A stretch of 64,000 nucleotides of DNA from Anaerolineales bacterium (GTDB taxonomy: Bacteria; Chloroflexota; Anaerolineae; Anaerolineales; UBA4823): contig JAFGJM010000004.1 in assembly GCA_016929095.1 (NCBI GenBank), positions 62,001-126,000 of the forward strand. Reading direction: 5' to 3'. Below the pieces are notes generated by a model, which was given only the letters and a program-made list of their open reading frames with translations, was not told the DNA's origin and did no database searches. Made by a program: the position numbers and the translations under genes. Each line of letters starts with the position of its first letter. Position 1 is the stretch's first letter. Below are positions 8,907 to 17,207 of the stretch, in pieces.

Positions 8907-9929
8907 TTATGGGATCAGGAAACCTTGCGGGAAAGGGTCATCCGGATGGCAGTTGAATAACCGCCAACCAGTGAGGAAGGCTCGCCCGCTGATTTTCGGG
9001 ATGATGGCGTTAAAACGCTGTGGGGGAGCGCCAACCTGTGCTTCCCCGGCGATATGTCCTATGAAGCGGGTTCCTAAAATACTTTCACATACCCACGATT
9101 CGCCCGCCTTTAATTCTCCACGCGCATAGCGTAAAGCTAATTCAGCGCAGGTGCCTGTACCGCAGGGAGAACGATCGATCATGCGATTGCCCAGGATGAC
9201 TACATTGCGGCTGTCTACGCCCTCGCTATCGATTTCATGATAAAACCTGACATCGGTAACATGGTCAATGACCGATAATTCTGGGTGATGGATGGATAAA
9301 TGAGTATTGACAGTCTGGCGAATGTCCATCCCCAGGGAAGCCAGGCGATAGGTGTTTTCAAGGGTGAGTTCAATACCCAATTGTTGGGTGTGTACCATGG
9401 CGAAAAAATTTCCACCAAACACGACATCCAGTGTAATCGATTGACCGTCTGATAAATCCAGCCTCACATCCTGCTGATAAACAAAAGCGGGTACGTTTTC
9501 AAAAGTAATTTCTTGAACCTGACCGCCTTCAACCTTTGCCCATACGCTAACCAGACCGGCTGGTGTATCAAGATTCAACTGTGTTGTGGGTTGATGCATG
9601 GAGATCATGCCGGTTTCTAACAGGCAAGTGGCCACACCGATCAACCCATGCCCGCACATAGTTTCGTATCCCTGGTTATTCATGAACAATACGCCCCAAT
9701 CTGCCTTTGGATTACAGGGGTCAACCAGGATAGCGCCGTATAAGTCTTTGTGACCGCGCGGTTCGAGCAGCAGATAACCCGGCAGCCAGCCAAGATGATT
9801 TTGGGCATAAGCCATTTTTTCAAGCATTGTTTGACCGCAGATGGGTGGGAGCCCGCTGATGACCAGACGGGTGCTTTCCCCGGCGGTATGTGAATCAATG
9901 GCGCTGATCAATTTTTGAAATTCAGGCAT
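8907..9929 (-). CDS. Proline racemase family protein, probable 4-hydroxyproline 2-epimerase
   Basis: 340 residues. Both catalytic cysteines of the two-base racemase mechanism are present: Cys92 in 'MCGHGLIG' and Cys256 in 'RSPCGTGT'. This separates it from 3-hydroxyproline dehydratases, which carry Thr in the second position. The N-terminal 'IDSHTAGESTRLVISG' is typical of the family. The expected reaction interconverts trans-4-hydroxy-L-proline and cis-4-hydroxy-D-proline in the cytoplasm. It lies between the SMP-30 gene and the corrinoid gene in the MttB operon, which suggests that demethylation yields a (hydroxy)proline. AGGAGG lies 8 nt before the ATG. Proline racemase activity remains possible. 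Confidence 0.87.
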   Translation of the reverse strand: MPEFQKLISAIDSHTAGESTRLVISGLPPICGQTMLEKMAYAQNHLGWLPGYLLLEPRGHKDLYGAILVDPCNPKADWGVLFMNNQGYETMCGHGLIGVATCLLETGMISMHQPTTQLNLDTPAGLVSVWAKVEGGQVQEITFENVPAFVYQQDVRLDLSDGQSITLDVVFGGNFFAMVHTQQLGIELTLENTYRLASLGMDIRQTVNTHLSIHHPELSVIDHVTDVRFYHEIDSEGVDSRNVVILGNRMIDRSPCGTGTCAELALRYARGELKAGESWVCESILGTRFIGHIAGEAQVGAPPQRFNAIIPKISGRAFLTGWRLFNCHPDDPFPQGFLIP

Positions 9930-10000
9930 CCAAACAGCCTCCTAAATATTTTTAAAGACAATCCATAGAACTGCGCATAGGTATCCATGAATAATTGTGT

Positions 10001-10879
10001 TTATAGTGATCTATCGTCGGTGAGATGATTAAGGTCGAGGCGGTACAACGCTCCGAAATCTGACTCTGTAATATACAACGTGTTAACCTGTGGGCGCCAG
10101 GTTAGATTTGTAGGGTAACGCCCTTGAGGCAAATGCAGGCGAAATCGTATTTCTCTTGTTGGATTGATGCCAATGATTTTGCCTCCACCATAATGCGCCA
10201 CCCATAACCGCCCTTGTCCATCCAGGCACAATCCGTCGGGCCCCAGCTCGAAAGAAGAATCTGGTTGGAGCAGACAATCACTATCCAAGGGGGTATGGCG
10301 GATGGGTTGGGAATACATTTGCTCACCAATAATCGGAATTTCTAATACCTGGTTTTTACGATGCTCGTTTACCCATAATCTTGAACCATCTTTAGATAAG
10401 ACAATACCATTTGGATAACAAAGACCATCAGCCACCAGGTGAAAGTTCCCTGACGGACTCAAATAATATACGCATCCTGCAGGACGACCGGAAACCCAAT
10501 CTTCATTAAAGTTCCCAGAATCGCTGAAATACACACCACCTTGAGTATCTAACACCAAATCATTTGGTCCCTTGAAGCGATCGTTCCCGGCGTGGTGAAA
10601 TGATTGTAATAATTTCCCCTCGTGACTGTATTTCACCAGGCGACAGGCAGAGTAAAGGCAGATCCAAAAATTCCCGGCGCTGTCCTGACATAGCCCAGAA
10701 GGACCGCTCCCTTTGCCCGTCGTGAATATGGTATCGATACGACCATCTTGCCAACGACATACCCGGTTGCCGGTCCATTCGACAAAGTAGAGACAGTGAT
10801 CCGGATCAGACCAAAACGGACCTTCGGGGTATGCCAGTCCATGCGCGATTTGTTCAAACAGGGGAAAGTTTTCAGGCAT
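10001..10879 (-). CDS. SMP-30/gluconolactonase-like protein
   Basis: About 292 residues forming a six-bladed beta-propeller of the SMP-30/gluconolactonase/LRE family. Metal-site motifs are visible: Glu in 'AYPEGPFW', Asn-Asp in 'KGPNDLVLD', Asn in 'CYPNGIVL' and Asp in the C-terminal repeat 'GLCLDGQGRLWVAHYG'. Such enzymes hydrolyse lactones or other esters. The frame extends to 10978 inside the upstream MttB gene, but ATG at 10879 is chosen because AAAGGAG lies 8 nt upstream and this leaves a 13-bp gap. Its role in a methylamine operon is unclear; it might open a lactone or lactam made from the demethylated product, which is speculation. Confidence 0.85.
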   Translation of the reverse strand: MPENFPLFEQIAHGLAYPEGPFWSDPDHCLYFVEWTGNRVCRWQDGRIDTIFTTGKGSGPSGLCQDSAGNFWICLYSACRLVKYSHEGKLLQSFHHAGNDRFKGPNDLVLDTQGGVYFSDSGNFNEDWVSGRPAGCVYYLSPSGNFHLVADGLCYPNGIVLSKDGSRLWVNEHRKNQVLEIPIIGEQMYSQPIRHTPLDSDCLLQPDSSFELGPDGLCLDGQGRLWVAHYGGGKIIGINPTREIRFRLHLPQGRYPTNLTWRPQVNTLYITESDFGALYRLDLNHLTDDRSL

Positions 10880-10892
10880 GCATTCGGCTCCT

Positions 10893-12311
10893 TTACAGGC
10901 TTCTAAGCGCTTGCTCATAGATGAGACGGATGCCGGTGCTGCGTTCCTTGGGTAACTCACAGGCGCATGACTGGTCAATCAATTGCCGTGTTCTCAGGTT
11001 CACTCGCTCTTCGAACGATTTTTCGGTGATGGATGGTTGTTTTTTTGCGCCAAGACGGAAAAAGAGATTGGGGTACCAAACCTGACGGAAATTTGACAGG
11101 GTATTTGAGTCAGAAATATATGTGCCGGAGTTCACTCCCGAAGCAAACATTTCCAGGGGGGTATCCTCCGCACCGACGCGGATTTCGGCAAAGAGATACT
11201 GGATCATTTGCACCAAATGGTCGCTGACTACAATCATCTCTGGGATGAGCAGCATAGCACTCCCCAGTAAACCAATATCGTGTACCAGATCAGCGTGGCA
11301 TAGATGCGCCATTATCAGAGAAGTTGCCGCTTCCAGCATTGCCTGTCCATCAAAAATTTGTGCGTCGCTGGTGCCTGCGGTGCCAAAATTAGGCAACCCC
11401 AGGAAATGCGCAATTTCCGCCATCATAGTATTGCCGCGTTGGAACTCGGGGGCGCCATAGGAAAATATGGTTGACTTCATATCCATCACCGATGCCATTC
11501 CACCAAATATAAATGGCGCCCCGGGTTGTCTGAGTTGATGGATAACAAGTCCGCTTAGTGACTCAGCACAAAGTTGCACCAGGATAGCAGTTGGATTCAT
11601 AGGCGCAGTGCCGCCGCAGGCTGCAAAGGGTGAATATACAACGGGTAGATTATTCTCTGCGCAATAAAGTAACTTGGAAATCGATTCATCCGGGTGATTG
11701 AGAGGGGAAACCGGTTCTGCGTACACAATCAGGTTAGGGTATGCATTGAAAACGTCTTCCCCCCCCACAGCAATTACTGACATATGGCGCAGGTTTTCAA
11801 GCGATCGTTGGGATATCGGCATCACCAGCACCGGCTTGGTTGAGTTTTGCAGGCATTGCGCCAACGCTGCCTGATCCGCTAATTGCGCCGGCTGATCGGC
11901 AACCATTCCTGAAACCGTCAGAAAATGGATATTCGGCAACGCTTGTATCAGGCGGGCATGGGCGCACACATCAATTTCCAGACAAGGACGTCGTTGGTGA
12001 TCCAATGGATCAAGAACCTCGGGTGCATCGGTGTGTGCGCCATAGTAAACATTGTCGCAGCCTAGCAGCATGGCAGATTGACCTTCACGATCATAGATGG
12101 TAATCTCGCCAGGCGTGCAATTCAAGGCTTGGAGGATCAGCGCTTCAGGGATATAAGCGCGTTCGCCTTCTAGACGTGCGCCGGCATTTTTTAAAAGCGC
12201 ACGCGCTTCCGGATGAGTGAGCTTTATGCCCGTGTATTCCAGCAGCCGATAAGTTGCTGCCAGGATCCGTGCCAATTGTTCATCATCGAGCAGGCGAAAC
12301 GAAAATGTCAT
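10893..12311 (-). CDS. MttB-family (trimethylamine methyltransferase-like) protein 2, no pyrrolysine codon
   Basis: 472 residues and no internal amber codon. It shares the core blocks with its two neighbours: 'QPGAPFIFGGMASVMD', 'FGTAGTSDAQIFDGQA' and 'LVHDIGLLGSAM'. Family knowledge predicts an alpha/beta barrel that docks the corrinoid protein and transfers a methyl group from a quaternary amine. It lies 29 bases after MttB protein 3 and 13 bases before the SMP-30 gene, so co-transcription is likely. Only a weak ribosome site is seen. The sequence is clearly diverged from proteins 1 and 3, which suggests a different substrate or a different step rather than a recent duplicate. Confidence 0.86.
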   Translation of the reverse strand: MTFSFRLLDDEQLARILAATYRLLEYTGIKLTHPEARALLKNAGARLEGERAYIPEALILQALNCTPGEITIYDREGQSAMLLGCDNVYYGAHTDAPEVLDPLDHQRRPCLEIDVCAHARLIQALPNIHFLTVSGMVADQPAQLADQAALAQCLQNSTKPVLVMPISQRSLENLRHMSVIAVGGEDVFNAYPNLIVYAEPVSPLNHPDESISKLLYCAENNLPVVYSPFAACGGTAPMNPTAILVQLCAESLSGLVIHQLRQPGAPFIFGGMASVMDMKSTIFSYGAPEFQRGNTMMAEIAHFLGLPNFGTAGTSDAQIFDGQAMLEAATSLIMAHLCHADLVHDIGLLGSAMLLIPEMIVVSDHLVQMIQYLFAEIRVGAEDTPLEMFASGVNSGTYISDSNTLSNFRQVWYPNLFFRLGAKKQPSITEKSFEERVNLRTRQLIDQSCACELPKERSTGIRLIYEQALRSL

Positions 12312-12340
12312 GATGGCGATATCGTTTCCATGACAAATGA

Positions 12341-13783
12341 CTATGATGCTTTTTCCAGAATTGTTTGTAAAGCCTGCACTTTATCCGTTGCTAAGGGCTT
12401 TGGCTGGTGGGATTCGATAATCTCTCGAACCTTTAGATTAAGACGCTGCCCCAAAGTAGTGGCGCCTTTCTCTAACCAGGTGGCTCTTATCTTGCGATCC
12501 AAAAGGGTGGGGAACCAGTAACTGCGAAAATGACTTCGTGTGGCTTTCGTGCTTAAAAAATTACCGCCTGGGCCGACCGTATTCAGTTCTTCCACCATGA
12601 GTGTATCGGGTGACACTTCAATTCCTTTTATAAAGTTATCCACCATGGCTACCAATTCGTCAGTCAGGACGATCATTTCAAAGGATGTGGTCAACCCACT
12701 CTCCATGTAGCCAACATCATGGATTAAATTAGACCCGCAAAGTTTCGCAGCCATTACCGATATCATAGCTTCGACTGCCGCTTGCTCATCCATCACCTTT
12801 GCATCCGAGCAGCCTGCATAGCCCCAGGTAGGTAATCCATACCAGCGTCCCAATTCAGCTATCGCGGCTTTCGTGAGCTGAAATTCCGGTGAGGCGTAAC
12901 ATATCTGCATCGAGCTCATATCCATATGATGAATGCCTGCCCCGAAAACGAACGGCGCGCCAGGATTGGTAAATTGATGTATCACCAGACTGCTTAAAAT
13001 CTCAGCTAAAGACATTACCAAACCGCCAGCCATGGTAATGGGGGCGACGGCGCCCATTTGCGGACCCGGGGAATGAACGACCGGTAGTTCCGTCTTTGCC
13101 ATGAGGATCAATTTATCAACGGCGGTTGTGGATTGCTGTAAAGGGGAGCTTGGTTCAGAGTAAAGTAATATATGTTGCTGCTCTCTAAGAGCCTCTGGTC
13201 CACCGGCTACCGCGGCTGCCATATCAATCGCCCGCTGGCAACTGGCAAGATCATTCGTTACAAACACGATAGGCTTGGTGGAATTGGACAACATTTCCAA
13301 CATTTGAACATCATAGGTTAGTTTTGGATCAATATCGATAGGGATACCGATCGACATCTGGAAATGAATATTGGGAAGCGCATCCACCAACCTGTATCCA
13401 TTAATGATGTCTTCCCGGGTAAATTTTCGATGCTCATGAGTATAGGGGTCGAGCAAATTCAGGCAATCCGAACCAGTGCCGAAGTTGGTTTTTGTTCCTT
13501 CCAGGAAAACAGACGGCTCTCCGTCCCGGTCACACATGATAATACGGCTTGGCGCGCTGGCCAGGGCTTGCTCTACTAATTTGGCTGGAAATTTCACCAG
13601 GTTGCCATCGGAGATAAATGCACCGGCGTGTTTCAACAGGTCTATTGCACCGGTGTGGTGAAATCGAATACCAGTTTCCCTTAGAACTTCCAAAGCTGCC
13701 AGATGGATATCCTGGATTTGGCAATCGGATAAGAGAGAAAATTGTGGCGATTGAAAAGCGACTGCGTTTACAGTTTTCATCAT
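12341..13783 (-). CDS. MttB-family (trimethylamine methyltransferase-like) protein 3, no pyrrolysine codon
   Basis: 480 residues, uninterrupted. Core motifs: 'NPGAPFVFGAGIHHMD', 'WGYAGCSDAKVMDEQA', 'NLIHDVGYMESGLT' and 'NTVGPGGNFLS'. The start overlaps the livM stop as ATGA, a sign of translational coupling with the transporter, so the imported compound is probably its substrate. A second ATG follows directly. It would demethylate a quaternary amine and methylate the corrinoid protein encoded downstream. The name trimethylamine methyltransferase is only the family label: true MttB enzymes contain pyrrolysine, and this one does not. Confidence 0.87.
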   Translation of the reverse strand: MMKTVNAVAFQSPQFSLLSDCQIQDIHLAALEVLRETGIRFHHTGAIDLLKHAGAFISDGNLVKFPAKLVEQALASAPSRIIMCDRDGEPSVFLEGTKTNFGTGSDCLNLLDPYTHEHRKFTREDIINGYRLVDALPNIHFQMSIGIPIDIDPKLTYDVQMLEMLSNSTKPIVFVTNDLASCQRAIDMAAAVAGGPEALREQQHILLYSEPSSPLQQSTTAVDKLILMAKTELPVVHSPGPQMGAVAPITMAGGLVMSLAEILSSLVIHQFTNPGAPFVFGAGIHHMDMSSMQICYASPEFQLTKAAIAELGRWYGLPTWGYAGCSDAKVMDEQAAVEAMISVMAAKLCGSNLIHDVGYMESGLTTSFEMIVLTDELVAMVDNFIKGIEVSPDTLMVEELNTVGPGGNFLSTKATRSHFRSYWFPTLLDRKIRATWLEKGATTLGQRLNLKVREIIESHQPKPLATDKVQALQTILEKAS

Positions 13784-14787
13784 AGTTTGGTCTCTTTCTT
13801 TCTTTTAATGAATTGTAAAAATTTTTGGTATAAACCATTTAATCCAACCGGATAAAAAATCATCACCAGGATCAACAACATCCCATAAATAATCAGGCGG
13901 TATTCCATTAATTGTTTTAGCGAGTCGAAGATTGGAAGGAGTAAAAATGCTGCAAACACTCCCCCTAATAGACTTCCGGAACCGCCTATGTAAGAGAGAG
14001 CCATCACCTCCATCGTGTGCCCTGTATCCATGACATCCGGTGTCACGATGCCTACAAAGTGAGCATAATAACCGCCAAGCAGACCGGCACAGGCACAGGA
14101 TAGCGTGAAATTGAAAAGTTTATACTTGGTTGGGTTAACGCCTGAAGCGCAAGCCGCATCGTAATTTTGCCCAATGGCTTTAAAGGCCAAACCGATATGG
14201 GAATTGATAATGAGGCGTAAGATGAAGTAGATAACCATCATCAGAGTCAGTAAGATATAAAGGTGGGTTAGAATTGTGGCTGATTCATCAATGGGAGAAA
14301 CGACAAGCCCGCGTGCCCCGCGGGTTACTTCTACCAATGCGCTGGCCAGCGCCATTAATGTCAAGCCAACGAACCAGGACATCAATGAAACATAAATGCC
14401 TCGCAGAGGCAGGGTCAATAACCCGGTGAGAAATCCCACTGAGGCTGTGACACCCATGGCGATTATCAAGCCCAACCAGGGATTGATCCCGGTATAGACG
14501 ACCAGTAACGCCGAGGTGTATGAACCTAATCCTACAAAACCGGCGTATCCAAAATTTACGGCATTGATAAAGCCTCCGGTGAAATCGAAAGCCATGGCTA
14601 AAATCCCGTAATATAGGCTAACGACTAAAAGGCGTAACATATACTGGTTTTTTATATACAGTGGAGCGCAGGCGATCAATATTATGAATACTATGAACGG
14701 TGTTGAAAACCCGATGGTGTTAAGTGAACCAATCGCGCGCTGCAGGATTTTGCCTATCTTGTTCAGCGAAGAAATAATGGTTTGCAT
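13780..14787 (-). CDS. livM: Branched-chain amino acid type ABC permease LivM
   Basis: About 335 residues with eight to ten hydrophobic segments and the LivM signature near 'FGYAGFVGLGSYTSALLV' and the cytoplasmic loop 'IGQNYDAACASGVNPTKYKL'. It forms the channel with LivH. The open frame begins at a GTG (14808) inside livH, but ATG at 14787 with GGGAG 10 nt upstream is preferred and leaves a 7-bp gap. Its stop overlaps the start of MttB-family gene 3 by four bases. Liv systems carry diverse amino acids and small amides; here a methylated amino acid is likely from context. Confidence 0.9.
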   Translation of the reverse strand: MQTIISSLNKIGKILQRAIGSLNTIGFSTPFIVFIILIACAPLYIKNQYMLRLLVVSLYYGILAMAFDFTGGFINAVNFGYAGFVGLGSYTSALLVVYTGINPWLGLIIAMGVTASVGFLTGLLTLPLRGIYVSLMSWFVGLTLMALASALVEVTRGARGLVVSPIDESATILTHLYILLTLMMVIYFILRLIINSHIGLAFKAIGQNYDAACASGVNPTKYKLFNFTLSCACAGLLGGYYAHFVGIVTPDVMDTGHTMEVMALSYIGGSGSLLGGVFAAFLLLPIFDSLKQLMEYRLIIYGMLLILVMIFYPVGLNGLYQKFLQFIKRKKETKL

Positions 14788-14794
14788 TCCTGCA

Positions 14795-15688
14795 TCACTC
14801 CCAAACACTTTTTATCTGAGTGCCAAATAATCCGGTGGGTTTGAACAAAAGCAGTAAGATGAGCAGGGTCAAGCTGGCTACATCTTGCCATCCCGATCCA
14901 AGGAAAAAGAAAGACACACTTTCGAAAATGCCAACAATGAATCCTCCTACAATCGCCCCGGGAACGTTGCCTAATCCGACTATCGTCACCACAAACCAGG
15001 AGGAAATCAAGGGCTTATTCCCCGCATATGGGTAAGCCGGACTCAAGGAGAGCATGCTGGCGCCGCCTAATCCTGCGAGCATGCTGCCCAACGCGAAGGT
15101 CAGGGTTTGAATACGGTCAAGATTAATTCCCACCAGTTTGGCGCCGTTTTCATCTTGTGATACCGCCCGGATTGCCCGTCCGATGCGAGTTTTTTTGAGA
15201 AACAACCACAGTGCTGCAATCGCAACCATGGCTATGAAAAAGGCGATTATTCGATCTGCCGGGAGACTCATCCCTAAAACGTGAAAAGTAGTTTTCCAAA
15301 ATTGGGTGATCCCCCGGTATTTCATGCCAAAAAAGACACGGAAAAGATTTTGCAAAACAACAGAAAGCCCTGCGGTGAGTAAAAAGGCGTTCATGATCCA
15401 CTCCCCCTTGGAGCGCTTACGTAAAGGGTAAAAAAGCAATTTTTCGGATATTGCACCTGCCAGAAAACTGAGAACAGATGCTACCAAAAGGGAAAGAATC
15501 GGATTCAAACCCAGGGTCACAAATGCAAAGTAAGCGCAATATGCCCCCAGTACATAATATTCACCATGCGCAAAATGGCAGATGTTCATCACGCCAAATA
15601 CCAGAGCAAGACCGACTGCCATTGAAGCGTATAAGCCTCCCCGTAAAAATCCTGTCATCAATAAATCCTGAATGATTGCCAGATCCAT
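14795..15688 (-). CDS. livH: Branched-chain amino acid type ABC permease LivH
   Basis: 297 residues, strongly hydrophobic, with typical LivH blocks: 'MAVGLALVFGVMNICHFAHG' near the N-terminus, the loop 'RAIRAVSQDENGAKLVGIN' and 'VTIVGLGNVPGAIVGG' near the C-terminus. It is the partner of LivM in the membrane. It sits 32 bases after livF and 7 bases before the chosen livM start, so the whole importer is one unit. AGGAT lies about 9 nt before the ATG. Confidence 0.92.
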   Translation of the reverse strand: MDLAIIQDLLMTGFLRGGLYASMAVGLALVFGVMNICHFAHGEYYVLGAYCAYFAFVTLGLNPILSLLVASVLSFLAGAISEKLLFYPLRKRSKGEWIMNAFLLTAGLSVVLQNLFRVFFGMKYRGITQFWKTTFHVLGMSLPADRIIAFFIAMVAIAALWLFLKKTRIGRAIRAVSQDENGAKLVGINLDRIQTLTFALGSMLAGLGGASMLSLSPAYPYAGNKPLISSWFVVTIVGLGNVPGAIVGGFIVGIFESVSFFFLGSGWQDVASLTLLILLLLFKPTGLFGTQIKSVWE

Positions 15689-15720
15689 ATTTGTATTATC
15701 CTAAAGGCATATGCAGAGCG

Positions 15721-16428
15721 TTATCGCTTTCCAAGGTAAGTTTCTTTGAGATACTCATTTTCCAGCAATTCCTTACTGGAAGCCGCGAGTGTGATCTTTC
15801 CCCGTTCGAGCAAATATGCCCGGTCGGTGATTTGAAGCGTGTTCGTGACATTTTGCTCCACCAGCAGCAGGGTTACTCCTTGAGCATGTAATTCTTGAAG
15901 CGTTTTAAAGACGGTTAAAACGATGATTGGCGCCAGACCGAGAGACGGTTCATCCACCACCAATAATCGTGGATTTGACATCAACCCTCTACCAAGCGCA
16001 AGCATACGTCGCTCTCCGCCACTTAAAGTGCCCGCCAGTTGCTTTCTCCGTTCCGCCAAAATGGGGAAGAAAGAAAAGACTTTATCCAAATTGGTTTTAA
16101 TAAGATTTTGATTCCGGCAGAGATACGCCCCAAGGAGCAGGTTTTCTTCCACACTCATAGCCTGGAAAAGGTTTAATTCTTCGGTGATAAAACTGATACC
16201 TGCCTGGCATATCCGGTGAGCAGGGTACCCGGTAATATTCTCACCTAAGAATCGCACACAACCACCTTGCGGGGTAAGCAAGCCCGCAATTGCCCGCAAT
16301 GTTGTGGTCTTACCCGCGCCATTGGCGCCGATGAGGGCTACAAACTCACCTTCCCGGATGTGCATCGATACATCCCAAAGTACTTGAAGACGGTCGTACC
16401 CGGCTTGTAAGTTCTCAATCTCTAGCAA
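15721..16428 (-). CDS. livF: ABC transporter ATPase LivF
   Basis: 235 residues: Walker A 'GANGAGKTTTLRA', the ABC signature 'LSGGERRMLALGRGLMS' and Walker B 'LLVVDEPSLGLAP' are all present. LivF-type Q-loop and 'TEELNLFQAMSVEENLL' segment match the family. The likely start is a TTG at 16428, since GGAG lies 8 nt upstream and the only nearby ATG is out of frame and stops after three codons. It powers LivHM with LivG. Confidence 0.92.
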   Translation of the reverse strand: MLEIENLQAGYDRLQVLWDVSMHIREGEFVALIGANGAGKTTTLRAIAGLLTPQGGCVRFLGENITGYPAHRICQAGISFITEELNLFQAMSVEENLLLGAYLCRNQNLIKTNLDKVFSFFPILAERRKQLAGTLSGGERRMLALGRGLMSNPRLLVVDEPSLGLAPIIVLTVFKTLQELHAQGVTLLLVEQNVTNTLQITDRAYLLERGKITLAASSKELLENEYLKETYLGKR

Positions 16429-16463
16429 ACCATATTCTCCGAATGAAATTTTGAATGATTCAG

Positions 16464-17192
16464 TTACGCAAGTAAGTATTTCTCGCCAAGGTATGCGTTT
16501 GTGACCGCATCATTATTTACGATTGCCGAAGGTGACCCTTCGGCAATTTTCTCGCCATAATGCAAAACAACAATACGGTCGCACAGCTCCATAATCAAAC
16601 GCATTAAGTGTTCCACGATCATCACCGTAACACCACTGGCGCGGATTTTTAAAATCAATTCTTGTAAATCTGCCAGCTCGTTGGGCGTCAGTCCCGCCGC
16701 AGATTCGTCCAAAAGGATCAACTTAGGACGACTTGCCAGCGCCCGGGCTAGATCCAACCTGCGCAATTGGTGGGTGGTCAGGTTGGCGGCAGTGGTTTGT
16801 TCATTCGCCGTAATTCCTACAAATGCCATGACCTCTCGAGTGAGCGCTCGATTGTCTTTCACGGGTGTATGGCTTCCGAATGTGGCAGACACCAGCACAT
16901 TTTCAAAAGGCGATAGTTTTGGGAAGGGATGCGGGATTTGAAAGGTGCGGGAGATTCCCAGACGGCAGATGCGGTCAGGCTGCATTCCGGATATTTTCTC
17001 GCCATGGAAGACAACCTGACCGCTATTGGGTTTATGCACACCTGCAATGATGTTGAGGAGAGTGCTCTTTCCGGCGCCATTTGGTCCGATGACGCCAACG
17101 ATTTCACCCTCCTCAACATCCAGGTCAATATCATGGAGGGCGATCAGCCCGCCAAATTTTTTGGTTATCGATTTAATCTGTAACAGCATCAT
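16464..17192 (-). CDS. livG: ABC transporter ATPase LivG
   Basis: 242 residues with Walker A 'GPNGAGKSTLLNI', a LivG-specific insert around 'LGISRTFQIPHPFPKLS', a signature region 'LTTHQLRRLDLARALASRP' and Walker B 'LILLDESAAGLTPNE'. The signature reads 'LTTHQLRR' instead of the canonical LSGGQ/LSYGQ, which is unusual but the frame is intact and the following residues are normal. It starts 15 bases after the binding-protein gene and 35 bases before livF. It energises uptake with LivF at the inner face of the membrane. Confidence 0.9.
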   Translation of the reverse strand: MMLLQIKSITKKFGGLIALHDIDLDVEEGEIVGVIGPNGAGKSTLLNIIAGVHKPNSGQVVFHGEKISGMQPDRICRLGISRTFQIPHPFPKLSPFENVLVSATFGSHTPVKDNRALTREVMAFVGITANEQTTAANLTTHQLRRLDLARALASRPKLILLDESAAGLTPNELADLQELILKIRASGVTVMIVEHLMRLIMELCDRIVVLHYGEKIAEGSPSAIVNNDAVTNAYLGEKYLLA

Positions 17193-17207
17193 AACCTGTT
17201 GAGATGA

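Noticed and set aside
6517..13783. Pyrrolysine-containing MttB genes
   Set aside because: All three frames reach full family length without an in-frame TAG, so no pyrrolysine is needed.
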